DNA of 64,000 nt. Source: JAFLBI01 sp964616465. GTDB taxonomy: Bacteria; Bacteroidota; Bacteroidia; Chitinophagales; Chitinophagaceae. Both the position numbers and the translations under genes were made by a program. The stretch spans positions 1 through 64,000 of the forward strand of contig CAZTTO010000011.1 in the NCBI GenBank assembly GCA_964616465.1, given 5' to 3'. The notes below the pieces were generated by a model. That model was not told where the DNA came from. It did not search any database and saw only the letters and a list, made by a program, of their open reading frames with translations. Numbering within the stretch: the first letter of the stretch is position 1; each line of letters starts with the position of its first letter. Below are positions 24,079 to 34,400 of this stretch, piece after piece.

Positions 24079-24792
24079 TTAGGAGGTAAACTGTAAATAT
24101 AGAAGTGCGGCTAATAGCGCACCAATAATTGGACCTAATACCGGCACCCATGCATAATCCCAACGTGCTGTTCCTTTATGTTTAAAAGGAAAAAATGTAT
24201 ACAACAAGCGCGGACCTAAATCCCTCGCAGGATTGATTGCATAACCCGTTGGACCCCCTAAACTTAATCCTATTGCCAATACTAACAATGAAACTGGAAG
24301 TGCATCTAAAGCACCTAAAGAATCTTGCGGTGATTTAATAAATAAAACACCCAAGATCAACACAACAGTTGCGATTGCTTCTGTAAATAAATTTTGCATC
24401 TTTCCTTCAATGGCTGGTGTTGTAGAAAAAACTGCTAATTGTAATGCAGCTTCTTTACAAGCATCAAAATGATGTTTATATACCATAGCAACCACAGCTG
24501 CGCCAGTAAATGCCCCTAATAGCTGCGCACCTATATACATAGGTACATCCGACCAAGCAAATTGGCCCAGCGTTGCTAAAGCAATACTAACAGCAGGATT
24601 TAAATGTGCACCACTATGCGGAGCACTTACATAAACTCCAACAAATACTGCCATGGCCCAGCCAAATGCAATAACAATCCATCCACCTCCCTGCCCTTTC
24701 GAATGTGGTAAAACAACATTCGCTACTACGCCATTACCAAGAATAATGAGTAAGGCTGTTCCCAGCCATTCTGCAAGCATTGGATGCATCAT
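24079..24792 (-). CDS. glpF: Glycerol facilitator / aquaporin GlpF
   Basis: A 237-residue MIP-family channel with six helices and the two half-helix NPA motifs: NPA in AHLNPAVSIALA (65-67) and NPARD in YAINPARDLGPR (about 186-190). The Asp after the second NPAR is the mark of glycerol-conducting channels, as is the larger loop region. It lets glycerol into the cell for GlpK. Third gene of glpK-glpD-glpF, 6 bp after glpD. Confidence 0.93.
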   Translation of the reverse strand: MMHPMLAEWLGTALLIILGNGVVANVVLPHSKGQGGGWIVIAFGWAMAVFVGVYVSAPHSGAHLNPAVSIALATLGQFAWSDVPMYIGAQLLGAFTGAAVVAMVYKHHFDACKEAALQLAVFSTTPAIEGKMQNLFTEAIATVVLILGVLFIKSPQDSLGALDALPVSLLVLAIGLSLGGPTGYAINPARDLGPRLLYTFFPFKHKGTARWDYAWVPVLGPIIGALLAALLYLQFTS

Positions 24793-24798
24793 AATCGT

Positions 24799-26322
24799 TT
24801 ATTGTATTGTGTAACAAGATACCAATTCTTTCATATGGTTGATCTCTTCTTGTAGCTTTTCTTCTGACCAATCTAATATCAACTGCATCCTTTGCGCAGT
24901 TGGCTCTATGAGTTGCCAAGTAACTCTAGCATCTAAAAATAAGTACCTGGTTCTTCTTGCCAAAACATCTTCAATTGTAGTAGCTTGCTCATGTAATACA
25001 GCATAATCTACATCAGCCCAAACATAAGGATAATCGTCATGCAATTTTTCAGATCCTTTTTCTGTCTGTAATAATGCATGATACAATTGATCTTGTTGTT
25101 TATTATGAATTTTAAGATGTTCTGTCACGCAAGGTTTCTTTCCCAATTTTGCAACAAACAAAGCATTCTCTACAGCATCTTTTGCCATCTTTCGGTAAGT
25201 AGTCCACTTACCGCCAGTAATTGTAATTAAACCAGATGAATTCACCATTATAGTATGATCTCTACTCAACAATGAGGTTGGCCCACCTGAATTGGAAGAT
25301 TTCACCAATGGTCTTAGACCAGCGAAAACACTTAAAACTTCAGCCTTACTAATAGGCGACTTACTATATCTACTCACATGTTGAAGGACGAAATCAATTT
25401 CTTGTTGAAATGCGATGGGTTCGGCTTGAGCCGATTGAACCGGCGTATCTGTTGTTCCTATAACTGCTTTATCTAACCAAGGTACGACAAATAAAACGCG
25501 ACCATCATCTGTTTTAGGAATCATGAGTGCATGATTACCAGGAAAATACTTTTTATCAACCACAATATGTATGCCTTGCGATGGTGCAACCAACGGAGCT
25601 TGATCAACAGTATCTTGTTGCAGCAAATGATCTACAAAAACTCCCGTGGCATTAACAACAACTTTTGCTGAACAACAAAACGTTTCTTTCAACTGAACAT
25701 CATACACTTCAACCCCTACAACTTTTTGCTCTTTTTTGATAAGCCTTTCAACCCTTGCATAATTGAGTAAAACAGCTCCATGTATTTCAGCTGTTTTCAT
25801 TAAATCGATGCACAATCGACTATCATCAAACTGACCATCAAAATATTCTATACCTCCAACCAAACCTTTTGTATTAATCCATGGAAGTGCTTCTATGGTT
25901 TCATTACAAGACAATAACTTGGTTGTCCCGATCCGCCACTGGCCCGACATCCAGTCGTAAATCTTCAATCCCGTTCCATAAAAAAACTTTTGCCAAAGAG
26001 AATATACGGGAACAATAAAAGATTGCGTTTTAGTTACATGAGGCGCATTTTGTAAAAGTATAGAGCGTTCTTTTAATGCTTCACGAACCAACTTAATATT
26101 TCCCTGTGCCAAATATCTTACGCCACCATGCAACAGTTTGGTAGACCTGCTTGATGTGCCCTTAGCATAATCATTTGATTCTAGTAACAATACTTTCAGA
26201 CCGCGTGATGCTGCATCAACAGCAATCCCCAATCCAGTTGCACCACCACCAACTATAAGTATATCATACTCAATTGATGTAGCTCTTAGTATTTGATCTT
26301 TTCTAATAGTTACCCAACTCAT
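24799..26322 (-). CDS. glpD: Glycerol-3-phosphate dehydrogenase GlpD
   Basis: A 507-residue FAD enzyme that oxidises glycerol 3-phosphate to dihydroxyacetone phosphate and passes electrons to quinone at the inner membrane. YDILIVGGGATGLGIAVDAASRGLKVLLLE is the dinucleotide-binding start; KGTSSRSTKLLHGGVRYL and VLFVVPWLDKAVIGTTDTP are GlpD blocks, as is ITGGKWTTYRKMAKDAV. The open frame extends upstream to 26373, but the ATG at 26322 overlaps the glpK stop in ATGA and starts MSWVTIRKDQ, so it is preferred. The C-terminal helical domain is present. Confidence 0.93.
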   Translation of the reverse strand: MSWVTIRKDQILRATSIEYDILIVGGGATGLGIAVDAASRGLKVLLLESNDYAKGTSSRSTKLLHGGVRYLAQGNIKLVREALKERSILLQNAPHVTKTQSFIVPVYSLWQKFFYGTGLKIYDWMSGQWRIGTTKLLSCNETIEALPWINTKGLVGGIEYFDGQFDDSRLCIDLMKTAEIHGAVLLNYARVERLIKKEQKVVGVEVYDVQLKETFCCSAKVVVNATGVFVDHLLQQDTVDQAPLVAPSQGIHIVVDKKYFPGNHALMIPKTDDGRVLFVVPWLDKAVIGTTDTPVQSAQAEPIAFQQEIDFVLQHVSRYSKSPISKAEVLSVFAGLRPLVKSSNSGGPTSLLSRDHTIMVNSSGLITITGGKWTTYRKMAKDAVENALFVAKLGKKPCVTEHLKIHNKQQDQLYHALLQTEKGSEKLHDDYPYVWADVDYAVLHEQATTIEDVLARRTRYLFLDARVTWQLIEPTAQRMQLILDWSEEKLQEEINHMKELVSCYTIQ

Positions 26323-27821
26323 GTATGTCCAGATCCAGCTTGAAACAATGTTGTGGAAACGGCTTTTTGCCAACCTGCATACATGTCTTGAAAGCGATTT
26401 TCATTTTCATGTGGTTCAAAAACTTTATCCGACTTCCATAGATCTTGAATTGAAGAAGGGTTCGACCAAAAGCCTACTGCTAATCCAGCCAAGAATGCTG
26501 CACCAAGCGCTGTAGTTTCAGTTATGGTTGGACGAATAACAGTTGTTCTTAAAATATTACTTTGCATTTGCATTAATAGATTATTAACCGTAGCACCACC
26601 ATCTACCCGTAATTCTGCTATTGGAAATCCAGCATCCGCTTCCATTGCTTTTAATACATCTGTAGTTTGATAGCAAATACTTTCCAATGCAGCTCTTGCT
26701 ATATGAGCTGCCTTCGTACCTCTACTCATACCCACTAGTGTTCCTCTTGCATGTGGATTCCAATACGGCGCTCCAAGTCCCGCAAATGCAGGTACCAAAT
26801 AAACATCACCATGGTCTTCAACTTGCAAAGCCAATTCTTCTATTTCGGCTGCTGTTCTTATTAAACCTAATCCATCTCGCAGCCATTGTACTACTGCACC
26901 ACCCATAAATACACTTCCTTCTAAAGCATAATGGGTTTCACCTTTGATTTGCCATGCTACTGTTGTAAGCAATTTATGCTTAGACAATACTGGTTTTTGT
27001 CCGGTATTCATCAACATGAAACAACCTGTTCCGTAAGTATTTTTAACCATACCCGGACGAGTACACAACTGTCCAAATAATGCTGCTTGCTGATCACCTG
27101 CAATTCCTGCAATAGGAACTGGCTTTGCTGTTAGAATATGCTCTGTAAAACCATACACTTCACTACTACTGCACACTTTAGGCAATACCTCTTTGGGAAT
27201 TTCAAACAGCTCCAATAATTCATCATCCCATTCTAGAGAATGTATATTAAATAGCATGGTACGTGATGCATTACTCACATCGGTTGCATGTACTTTGCCT
27301 CTTGTTAGATTCCACAACAACCAAGAATCAACGGTACCAAAACATAAATCACCTGCTTTTGCCTGCTCCATTGCGCCAGCTACATTTTTTAATATCCATC
27401 TTAGTTTGGTAGCTGAAAAATATGCATCAGGAATTAATCCTATCTTTTCTTGAATACGATTAGCCCAACCATTGGTATGCAGCGAATCGCAATAATCACC
27501 TGTTCTTCGATCTTGCCAAACAATGGCTTTATACACTGGCTGACCAGTATGCTTATTCCATACAACTGTAGTTTCTCTCTGATTGGTAATTCCAATGGCA
27601 GCAATATGCTGAATGGTTAAACCAGTTTGTGTGATTGCCTCAGCAGCTACCCCCAATTGCGTACTCCAAATTTCCATAGGATCGTGCTCTACCCAACCAG
27701 GTTGCGGAAAGTATTGTGTAAATTCCTTCTGTGCTGTGGCTATTGGCTGACCCTCATGATTAAAAATGATAGCCCTACTACTTGTTGTACCTTGATCTAA
27801 TGCTAAGATGTAAGATTCCAT
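26319..27821 (-). CDS. glpK: Glycerol kinase GlpK
   Basis: A 500-residue FGGY kinase that phosphorylates glycerol with ATP. LALDQGTTSSRAIIFNHEG (6-24) is the phosphate-binding loop, GITNQRETTVVWNKHTGQPVYKAIVWQDRRT (about 77-107) binds glycerol, and GIAGDQQAALFGQ and GGAVVQWLRDGLGLI follow. DGGATVNNLLMQMQSNIL is the FGGY C-terminal signature. It shares ATGA with glpD; glpK-glpD-glpF form one operon that takes up and oxidises glycerol. No glpR-type repressor gene is adjacent. Confidence 0.95.
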   Translation of the reverse strand: MESYILALDQGTTSSRAIIFNHEGQPIATAQKEFTQYFPQPGWVEHDPMEIWSTQLGVAAEAITQTGLTIQHIAAIGITNQRETTVVWNKHTGQPVYKAIVWQDRRTGDYCDSLHTNGWANRIQEKIGLIPDAYFSATKLRWILKNVAGAMEQAKAGDLCFGTVDSWLLWNLTRGKVHATDVSNASRTMLFNIHSLEWDDELLELFEIPKEVLPKVCSSSEVYGFTEHILTAKPVPIAGIAGDQQAALFGQLCTRPGMVKNTYGTGCFMLMNTGQKPVLSKHKLLTTVAWQIKGETHYALEGSVFMGGAVVQWLRDGLGLIRTAAEIEELALQVEDHGDVYLVPAFAGLGAPYWNPHARGTLVGMSRGTKAAHIARAALESICYQTTDVLKAMEADAGFPIAELRVDGGATVNNLLMQMQSNILRTTVIRPTITETTALGAAFLAGLAVGFWSNPSSIQDLWKSDKVFEPHENENRFQDMYAGWQKAVSTTLFQAGSGHT

Positions 27822-27865
27822 GGGGGTAAATTACCCATTTTCATGAAAATAACTTAATAGAAATT

Positions 27866-29209
27866 TTATCTGCGTGGTCGTAACCATGATTCTGGATCGA
27901 GATAGTTCTTTTTATCATTCATGATAATCAAATCAATTTCTCCGTCACCTTCAAAATTAGCCGCTACTTTTCCTAAAATTGCCCCTGCTTTTACATTTTG
28001 ACCGCGAGACACATTAGCCGAAGCTAATTTGTTATAGGTAGTGAAATATTTACCATGCTTTATAATGACAGCTTGGTATTCATCTAGATTCATAACTGCC
28101 ACTACTTCCCCATCTGCAATTGCTTTTACTGAAGAACCAATTTTTGTAGTGATAGTAATACCTGGATTTTCTTGTACTAATTTGGTTTCTGGGATCACAT
28201 ACTTTCCAAATGGAATTGTTACCAATCCTTGGTCAAGTGGCCAAGGAAGTCGACCACGATTGTTCTCGAATTGTATAGATTGATTTTTCGTTTCCTCAGT
28301 TGACTCCAATGGGCTATAAACCCTACCAGCAGAGCCACCGCCCATTCCTGTTACAGGCTCATTGTTGAGTCGCGGTGCTGTTGTTGTACCACCAGAAGTA
28401 TTTCCTGAAGAAGCAGTATTGGTATTATTTGCAGCAGCTGCCTTCTTCGCATCTTCTGCTGCCTTTTGCTTTGCCCTCCTTTCTGCCTCAGCTATTTCGC
28501 GTCTTATTGCCGCATCAATAGCTCTTCTAATTTCTACGCGTTGTTGTTCTCTTCTTTTTATTTGTGCTACAATATCTTTTTCCTGGTCTTTTATTTGTTT
28601 CACAACTTTCGATTGCTCTCGCTTGTCTTCTTCCAATACTTTCAACTGCTTGCTTTGCTCCGTAAGGGTTTGCGTTTTGACTTGTTTATTCTGACTAAGC
28701 TGACCAATTCTTTCCTTTAACAATTCCTGAGTTTTCTCAATTGCTTCAACTTGAGTTTCTCTTAAACGTCTATAACTTTTTAAATATTCTACACGCTTAA
28801 CAGCATCATTAAAACTTGATGCAGAAAAGAGAAAATTGAGATAAGCATAACTACTTCTATTTCTATAAGCAAACTCTATACTTTTTGCATACTGTTGGCG
28901 CAAGGTATCTAACTCTTTGCGCATGCGATATATCTCAATTTCGTTATTATAAATAACATCTTCAATTTGACGAATCTCGCGATTAATACCATTGATTAAA
29001 GATTCCCGAGCCTTTAGCTTTTGTTGAATTAAAGCGAGTTGCTGCAAAGACTTCTTTTTATCACCACCTATTTTGGATAATTCCTTATTGAGGGCATCAA
29101 TTTCCTTTTGAATTTCCTGTTGACGCTTTTGAAGCTCCTCCTTATTCTGTGCCTCCGACTGAACTAAACAGCCAACTGCTAATAGTATGATGCAAATGAT
29201 TTTCTTCAT
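27866..29209 (-). CDS. EnvC-like murein hydrolase activator with degenerate LytM domain
   Basis: A 447-residue exported protein (signal peptide about 1-20, ending SEAQ). Residues 22-255 are a long Lys/Glu/Gln-rich coiled coil, then a low-complexity Ala/Thr/Gly linker (about 255-320), then a LytM/M23-like domain (about 323-447). The zinc ligands of active M23 enzymes are absent: the HxxxD block reads as ITITTKIGSS, YAHL reads as YNKL, and the HLHFEI block reads as EIDLII. As with E. coli EnvC, it should therefore activate a separate amidase during cell separation. Downstream of dut and the DUF4292 lipoprotein. Confidence 0.85.
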   Translation of the reverse strand: MKKIICIILLAVGCLVQSEAQNKEELQKRQQEIQKEIDALNKELSKIGGDKKKSLQQLALIQQKLKARESLINGINREIRQIEDVIYNNEIEIYRMRKELDTLRQQYAKSIEFAYRNRSSYAYLNFLFSASSFNDAVKRVEYLKSYRRLRETQVEAIEKTQELLKERIGQLSQNKQVKTQTLTEQSKQLKVLEEDKREQSKVVKQIKDQEKDIVAQIKRREQQRVEIRRAIDAAIRREIAEAERRAKQKAAEDAKKAAAANNTNTASSGNTSGGTTTAPRLNNEPVTGMGGGSAGRVYSPLESTEETKNQSIQFENNRGRLPWPLDQGLVTIPFGKYVIPETKLVQENPGITITTKIGSSVKAIADGEVVAVMNLDEYQAVIIKHGKYFTTYNKLASANVSRGQNVKAGAILGKVAANFEGDGEIDLIIMNDKKNYLDPESWLRPRR

Positions 29210-29305
29210 AGTAAGCCTTTTCCGTAAAATTTCTTAAGTATAGATGCAGCATAGGCGTTTATTACACAGGTCTGCCTCAAACTTAACGGCTTTTTTGCTG
29301 AGATA

Positions 29306-30160
29306 TTACCTTCTTTTGAAATTTTTAGGAATTGTAAAGGGAAAAGTTAAGGGCTGGTTAAAATTATATTGCTTGAATTCAACCTCAACATCAAGCTTTG
29401 CCTTTTCTGAAACTGATACTTTTCTGAAGGTTGAAAAGTCGAACCCTAATGCATTTTTTTCGAAATTATTGTAGGTAACATCACATGTCCTATTTCTAAT
29501 TGGGTCTACATCATCTAATTTGCTATGCGTAATTCTATTAGTGCCGTTTTCAATGGTAAGCAGATGTTTAAAAAGTTGACCAACCGTTAAAATATTCAAT
29601 TCTTTTGCCCCTGCTTTATATGAAACAACATTACTGTCTACAAAAATAGGATTGCCAATAATCAAGTCTTGTATGGTATAAAAATCAAAGGGAATTTGTG
29701 TAAGTTCACTCAAATAATCAATTCTTCTAAACTCTACAGTTTTATCCAATTTATTCATTAACACTACACTATCTCTCGTAATAATTACCCTATAACCCTC
29801 TACACCTAACGCTCCAGTAAGAGAAATCCAAATCAAACTATCCTTTTTTATACGCAAATCAGCTCGAGCCTGATCGCTACCGTCTTTACTATTGAAACTA
29901 ACTTTTGTTTTAGCGCTAAAAGTTTGAAAATGGATGGTATTGTGAACAACCTTATCCAACAACTCCTGCACAATAGCATTAGAATCAATTTCAGGCTTCT
30001 CTGGAACCACTACAACAACTGTAGTTGCGGTATCTTTTTTCCGAATAGCCTCCTCAATTTTCTGTACTTTTTTTACGGGCTTACAGGCAGCAAAAAGAAA
30101 CATTACTACAGCCGTCCATTGAAAAACAAACCCTAAAATCTTCCAACTCGTCCATTTCAT
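29306..30160 (-). CDS. DUF4292 lipoprotein
   Basis: A 284-residue protein with a lipobox (LFAAC, Cys about 26) and a body matching DUF4292, a Bacteroidota family with an LolA/LolB-like fold. LRIKKDSLIWISLTGALGVEGYRVIITRDSVVLMNKLDKT and LTFPFTIPKNFKRR at the end are typical. It probably works at the outer membrane in lipoprotein or envelope handling. The order dut - DUF4292 - EnvC-like peptidase is, from memory, common in this phylum. The ATG at 30160 is preceded by TATCTTCG only 4 nt upstream. Confidence 0.8.
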   Translation of the reverse strand: MKWTSWKILGFVFQWTAVVMFLFAACKPVKKVQKIEEAIRKKDTATTVVVVVPEKPEIDSNAIVQELLDKVVHNTIHFQTFSAKTKVSFNSKDGSDQARADLRIKKDSLIWISLTGALGVEGYRVIITRDSVVLMNKLDKTVEFRRIDYLSELTQIPFDFYTIQDLIIGNPIFVDSNVVSYKAGAKELNILTVGQLFKHLLTIENGTNRITHSKLDDVDPIRNRTCDVTYNNFEKNALGFDFSTFRKVSVSEKAKLDVEVEFKQYNFNQPLTFPFTIPKNFKRR

Positions 30161-30164
30161 GGCT

Positions 30165-30172
30165 CGAAGATA
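30165..30172 (-). promoter_or_regulatory. Start-proximal -7 box, DUF4292 gene
   Basis: On the minus strand TATCTTCG then AGCC then ATG (4-nt spacer). One mismatch from TAnnTTTG. It would start transcription at or just beyond the start codon. Confidence 0.4.
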
Positions 30173-30200
30173 ACAGTTTTTTACCCCCTATTTCCTCAGT

Positions 30201-30638
30201 TTAACCTACAAAACCGGTACTACCAAAGCCCCCTGATCCTCGTTCGGTTGATTCCAAATCGGTCACCTGATCCCATTGAACCCTTGTTACGGGCTGCACC
30301 ACCAGTTGGGCAATTCTATCCCCATCTTCAATTACCTGGGGCTCCTGAGATAGGTTAATAAGTATCACTTTAATCTCACCCCTATAATCGGCATCAATGG
30401 TTCCCGGTGAATTTAAACAGGTAATGCCCCTCTGAATAGCCCAGCCACTTCTCGGACGAACCTGCACTTCCCATCCCTGTGGAATGGCCATAAATAATCC
30501 GGTTGGAATTAGTGCCCTTTGCATTGGTTGAAGGGTAACTGGTTCTTTTAGAAAAGCCCGTACATCCATCCCGGAAGCACCTGCTGTAGCATAGGAAGGA
30601 AGGGGGTGATGTGATTGGTTAACAATTGGTATATGCAT
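30201..30638 (-). CDS. dut: dUTP diphosphatase (trimeric dUTPase)
   Basis: A 145-residue enzyme that hydrolyses dUTP to dUMP and diphosphate, keeping uracil out of DNA and feeding thymidylate synthesis. The five dUTPase motifs are visible: AGASGMDVRA, RPRSGWAIQRGI, NSPGTIDADYRGEIKVILIN, GDRIAQLVVQPV, and RGSGGFGSTG at the C-terminus. Usual length. The divergent trmD starts 62 bp away, and both have a TAnnTTT(G/A) box within 7 nt of the start codon. Confidence 0.96.
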   Translation of the reverse strand: MHIPIVNQSHHPLPSYATAGASGMDVRAFLKEPVTLQPMQRALIPTGLFMAIPQGWEVQVRPRSGWAIQRGITCLNSPGTIDADYRGEIKVILINLSQEPQVIEDGDRIAQLVVQPVTRVQWDQVTDLESTERGSGGFGSTGFVG

Positions 30639-30642
30639 GGCC

Positions 30643-30650
30643 TAAAGATA
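30643..30650 (-). promoter_or_regulatory. Start-proximal -7 box, dut
   Basis: On the minus strand TATCTTTA, then GGCC, then ATG 30638. One mismatch from TAnnTTTG; spacer 4 nt. Confidence 0.45.
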
Positions 30651-30685
30651 GGAAAGGTTGTTGTGGCATTGCTGTTGCAAGCATG

Positions 30686-30693
30686 TACTTTTG
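30686..30693 (+). promoter_or_regulatory. Start-proximal -7 box, trmD
   Basis: TACTTTTG, an exact TAnnTTTG match, 7 nt before ATG 30701. It decides between the open frame from 30626 and the ATG at 30701: a transcript from this box cannot include the upstream extension. Confidence 0.55.
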
Positions 30694-30700
30694 CAAAGTC

Positions 30701-31390
30701 ATGGAAATACATATCATCAGCATCGTTCCTGAATTATTAACTAGCCCTCTTTCGCATAGCATTATGCAACGTGCGCAGCAAAGGGGACTGCTTTCAATTC
30801 ATATTCATCAACTTAGAAAATGGGCCATTAATAAACATGGACAGGTCGATGATTATCAGTATGGCGGTGGAGCTGGCATGGTAATGATGTGTGAGCCTTT
30901 AGCAAATGCAATTGATGAATTGCAGGCTAATCAACCTTTTGATGAAATCATTTATATGACTCCAGATGGAAAAAGGTTTGAACAGAAAACAGCCAACCAA
31001 CTTTCTTTAAAAAGTCGACTACTCATTATTTGTGGGCACTACAAAGGCATGGACGAAAGAATCCGCCAGAAATATGTAACCATGGAAATTTCTATTGGTG
31101 ATTTTGTTTTGAGTGGTGGAGAACTACCAGCTGCTATGGTTGTTGATGCTATTGGCCGATTAATTCCTGGTGTGCTGAATGATGAAACTTCTGCTTTATT
31201 CGACTCATTCCAAGACAACTTATTGGCGCCACCTGTATATACCAGACCAGCCAATTTTAATGGAATGGAAGTACCAGAAGTTTTACTCCAAGGCGACCCC
31301 AAAAAAGTGGAAGACTGGCGCTATGAACAAGCACTAAAAAGAACGGCAGAAAGAAGACCTGATTTGCTGGACAAACATGAAAACGGATAG
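30701..31390 (+). CDS. trmD: tRNA (guanine-37-N1)-methyltransferase TrmD
   Basis: A 229-residue SPOUT methyltransferase that makes m1G37 in tRNA, preventing frameshifts. IHIISIVPELLTSPLSHSIMQRAQQRGLLSIHIHQLRKWA is the N-terminus; YQYGGGAGMVMM, ICGHYKGMDERI and SIGDFVLSGGELPAAMVVDAIGRLIPGVL form the trefoil-knot SAM site. The frame is open back to 30626, but the ATG at 30701 gives the standard TrmD start and follows a -7 box. A hairpin terminator lies after it. It stands apart from the usual rpsP-rimM-rplS neighbours. Confidence 0.95.
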   Translation: MEIHIISIVPELLTSPLSHSIMQRAQQRGLLSIHIHQLRKWAINKHGQVDDYQYGGGAGMVMMCEPLANAIDELQANQPFDEIIYMTPDGKRFEQKTANQLSLKSRLLIICGHYKGMDERIRQKYVTMEISIGDFVLSGGELPAAMVVDAIGRLIPGVLNDETSALFDSFQDNLLAPPVYTRPANFNGMEVPEVLLQGDPKKVEDWRYEQALKRTAERRPDLLDKHENG

Positions 31391-31401
31391 TGTAATAAAA
31401 A

Positions 31402-31427
31402 AGACCGCATCGAAATGAATGCGGTCT
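31402..31427. terminator. Hairpin between trmD and the BNR-repeat gene
   Basis: AGACCGCAT-CGAAATGA-ATGCGGTCT, a perfect 9-bp stem with an 8-nt loop, between two convergent genes. An A-run lies on its left, giving a U-tract for the minus-strand transcript; it may serve both directions. Confidence 0.75.
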
Positions 31428-31448
31428 ATGATTTAGTTGAATAATTCA

Positions 31449-34400
31449 TTATTTAATTCCAATTACAGGAACAGCTTTTTCACGAATCATTTGATTGAGT
31501 TGCGGGAGCTTCTCTTTAACAACATTATTCCATCTACTCAATTCTTTATCCGTTAATCCAGCAAGTTCAGCAAAAGCCTCTTTTGATTGCTGCGTAGGCG
31601 CTGTATTTCCTGTTGCTACTACATTATACACACTTGCAATTTTATCATCTAACCGAATTGGATAATTCAACACATCTTGTCCGCTCTTAGCTTTGGTTTG
31701 ATGCAATGCTTCTTCAATAGATGTCATTTCTTTCTGTACCGCATCTATCTGTTCTTTCAAATCCTTTGGCATATCCTTCCCAACTCGAGTTGTTAAATCG
31801 GTTAGCTGGGTGCGTACTTCACGAATTTGTCTGATTGTCTTCATAACATCGGTGAACTTTTCACGAATGGTGAGTAAGAAGCTCACCTGCTCTTGATAGT
31901 CGGCATCGGTTGCAGAAAAATTAGGATCTCTTACAATGGTGAAAGGCATTTCTACAGAGTCGCTTCCCATTTTAAATGTTGCATAGTATTTACCCGGTGC
32001 AGCTTTAGGCGTTCCTACATAGCCATTCCAAAGAATCAATCCTTCTACCCTTTCTGATTCAGGATACAACATATCCCATTCAAATGTATTTAATCCGTTC
32101 TTGGGCTCAATAGCATCTCTTCCTTTCGTACCAAAGCTCTTAATCGTTTTCTTTTGAGCATCACGAACAGTGATTGTCATACTACTGCTATCGTTCCACT
32201 TGCTTAGCCAGTAATGGAATAAAGCGCCATTTGATGGATTAACTCCAGCATTGGGTATAGGCATACCAGGACCGCGGAACCTTCTTCCTGCCATTGGCAT
32301 TCTATAGGCTGGTTCTGGTTGATACACATGCAACGCTTTTGAAGTGGTGTTTTCTTGAAACTGTTGTAGAATATGTAAATGATCAAAACTATAAATACTT
32401 CTTCCTTGTGTTGCAACAATGAGGTCATTGTCTTTAATAGTCATGTCTGTAATTGGTACAACTGGTAAATTTAATTGGAAGGGCTTCCAAGTAGCACCAT
32501 CGTTCCAACTCATATACATACCAAATTCTGTACCTGCAAATAACAAACCAGCGCGAACAGGATCGGCTCTAACAACCCTTGTAAAATGCATAGGATCTAT
32601 TCCTGTTGTAATGAGCTTCCATGTTTTACCATAGTCTTCGGTCTTGTAGATGTAAGGTGTATAGTCGTTCAGTTTGTAGCGTGTACCTACAAAATAAGCA
32701 GCACCTTTTTTGTGCGGGTCTACTTCAACTGTATTCCACATCATCCATTGAGGAATATTTTTTGGAGTAACATTTTCCCAATTCTTTCCTCCATCTCTAC
32801 TCACGTGTATAAGGCCATCATCACTTCCAACCCACAACAAATCTTTTTCCACTGAACTTTCTGTTGCAGTAAAAATGGTACAGTAATATTCAACACTTGT
32901 ATTGTCTTGTGTAATGGGTCCGCCGCTCGATTTTTGGCGCGACTTATCATCGGTGGTAAGGTCAGGACTAATTTTTTGCCAGCTTCTCCCTTCATTTTCC
33001 GTAACAAATAAATGATTACCTGCTGCATACAATCGTTTTGGATTATGTGGAGAGAAGAAAATTGGATAGTTCCACTGGAAACGATATTTCGCTGCTTCTG
33101 CTCCTGCACCCATGTTATCAATCGGATACACATTAATGAGTCTGCTTTCTCCAGTTTTGTGATCGAGGCGCTGCAACATACCCATATAGTTTCCTCCGTA
33201 GGTTATATCTGGATTTAATGGGTCTGCTACTACATAACCACTTTCACTTCCTGCCGCCACTTCTAAATCGTTGTTAGTAATACCAGCTCCATAAGTGCGA
33301 CTTTTAATTCGAAATGCACTGTTATCTTGCTGTCCACCTAAAATGCGATAAGGAAATGCATTGTCGGTACTAACGCGATACACTTGTGCAGTAGGCTGAT
33401 TCATCATAGTGCTCCAAGATTGTCCACCATCGGTAGAAACCTGTGCACCCCCATCATCTGCAACAATCATTCTATTCGGATCTTTTGGATCAATCCACAA
33501 ATCGTGGTGATCGCTGTGTGGTGTTGGAATAGATTGAAAACTACGGCCACCATCGCGACTGCGCATAAATCCCACATTCGGACAATACACCACATTTTCA
33601 TTTTTAGTATCAACAAAAACTTTTGTGTAATACCATGCACGCTGACGAATATTATTATCGCTGTTCACCAATGTCCAACTTTCTCCAGCATTATTACTTA
33701 CGTATAATCCACCCTGAGCATGCTCAATTAAAGCATACACTTTATCAGAATTAGACGGTGCAACAGCTACTCCAACTATACCCCATGTTCCTTTTGGAAA
33801 GCCTTTGTTATTCGAAATATTAGTCCAAGTTTCACCACCATCTGTACTCTTCCATAAACCACTTCCTTCTCCACCGCTTTCCAAGCTATACGGTGTTCTG
33901 AGTATTCTCCACATACCCGCATACAATACATTAGGCTGATTAGGATCTAAGCTTAATTCAGCTGCACCAGTTTGATTATTGATATACAAAACGCGCTTCC
34001 AAGTTTTACCACCATCGGTTGTTTTGTAAACACCACGTTCTTCGTTTGGTCCAAATAAATGTCCCTGAACTGCCGCCCAAACCACATCTGCATTTCTTGG
34101 GTGTACATGAATACGAACTATATGACGACCATCTTTTAAACCTATGTTCTTCCAGGTTTTACCCCCATCCTCACTCTTCCACATACCTCCTAATCCTTCG
34201 CTCACATTTCCGCGAACCGTGTGCTCACCTTCACCTACATACATAATTTGTTCATCACTGGGAGCGACTGCAACAGCTCCAATTGAACTACCAAAAAAGC
34301 CATCTGAAATATTTTTCCAGTTTGCACCACCATCAGTTGTTTTCCAAACACCGCCACCTGTTGCACCAAAAAAGTAAGTATTCTTATTTTGATAACTAGC

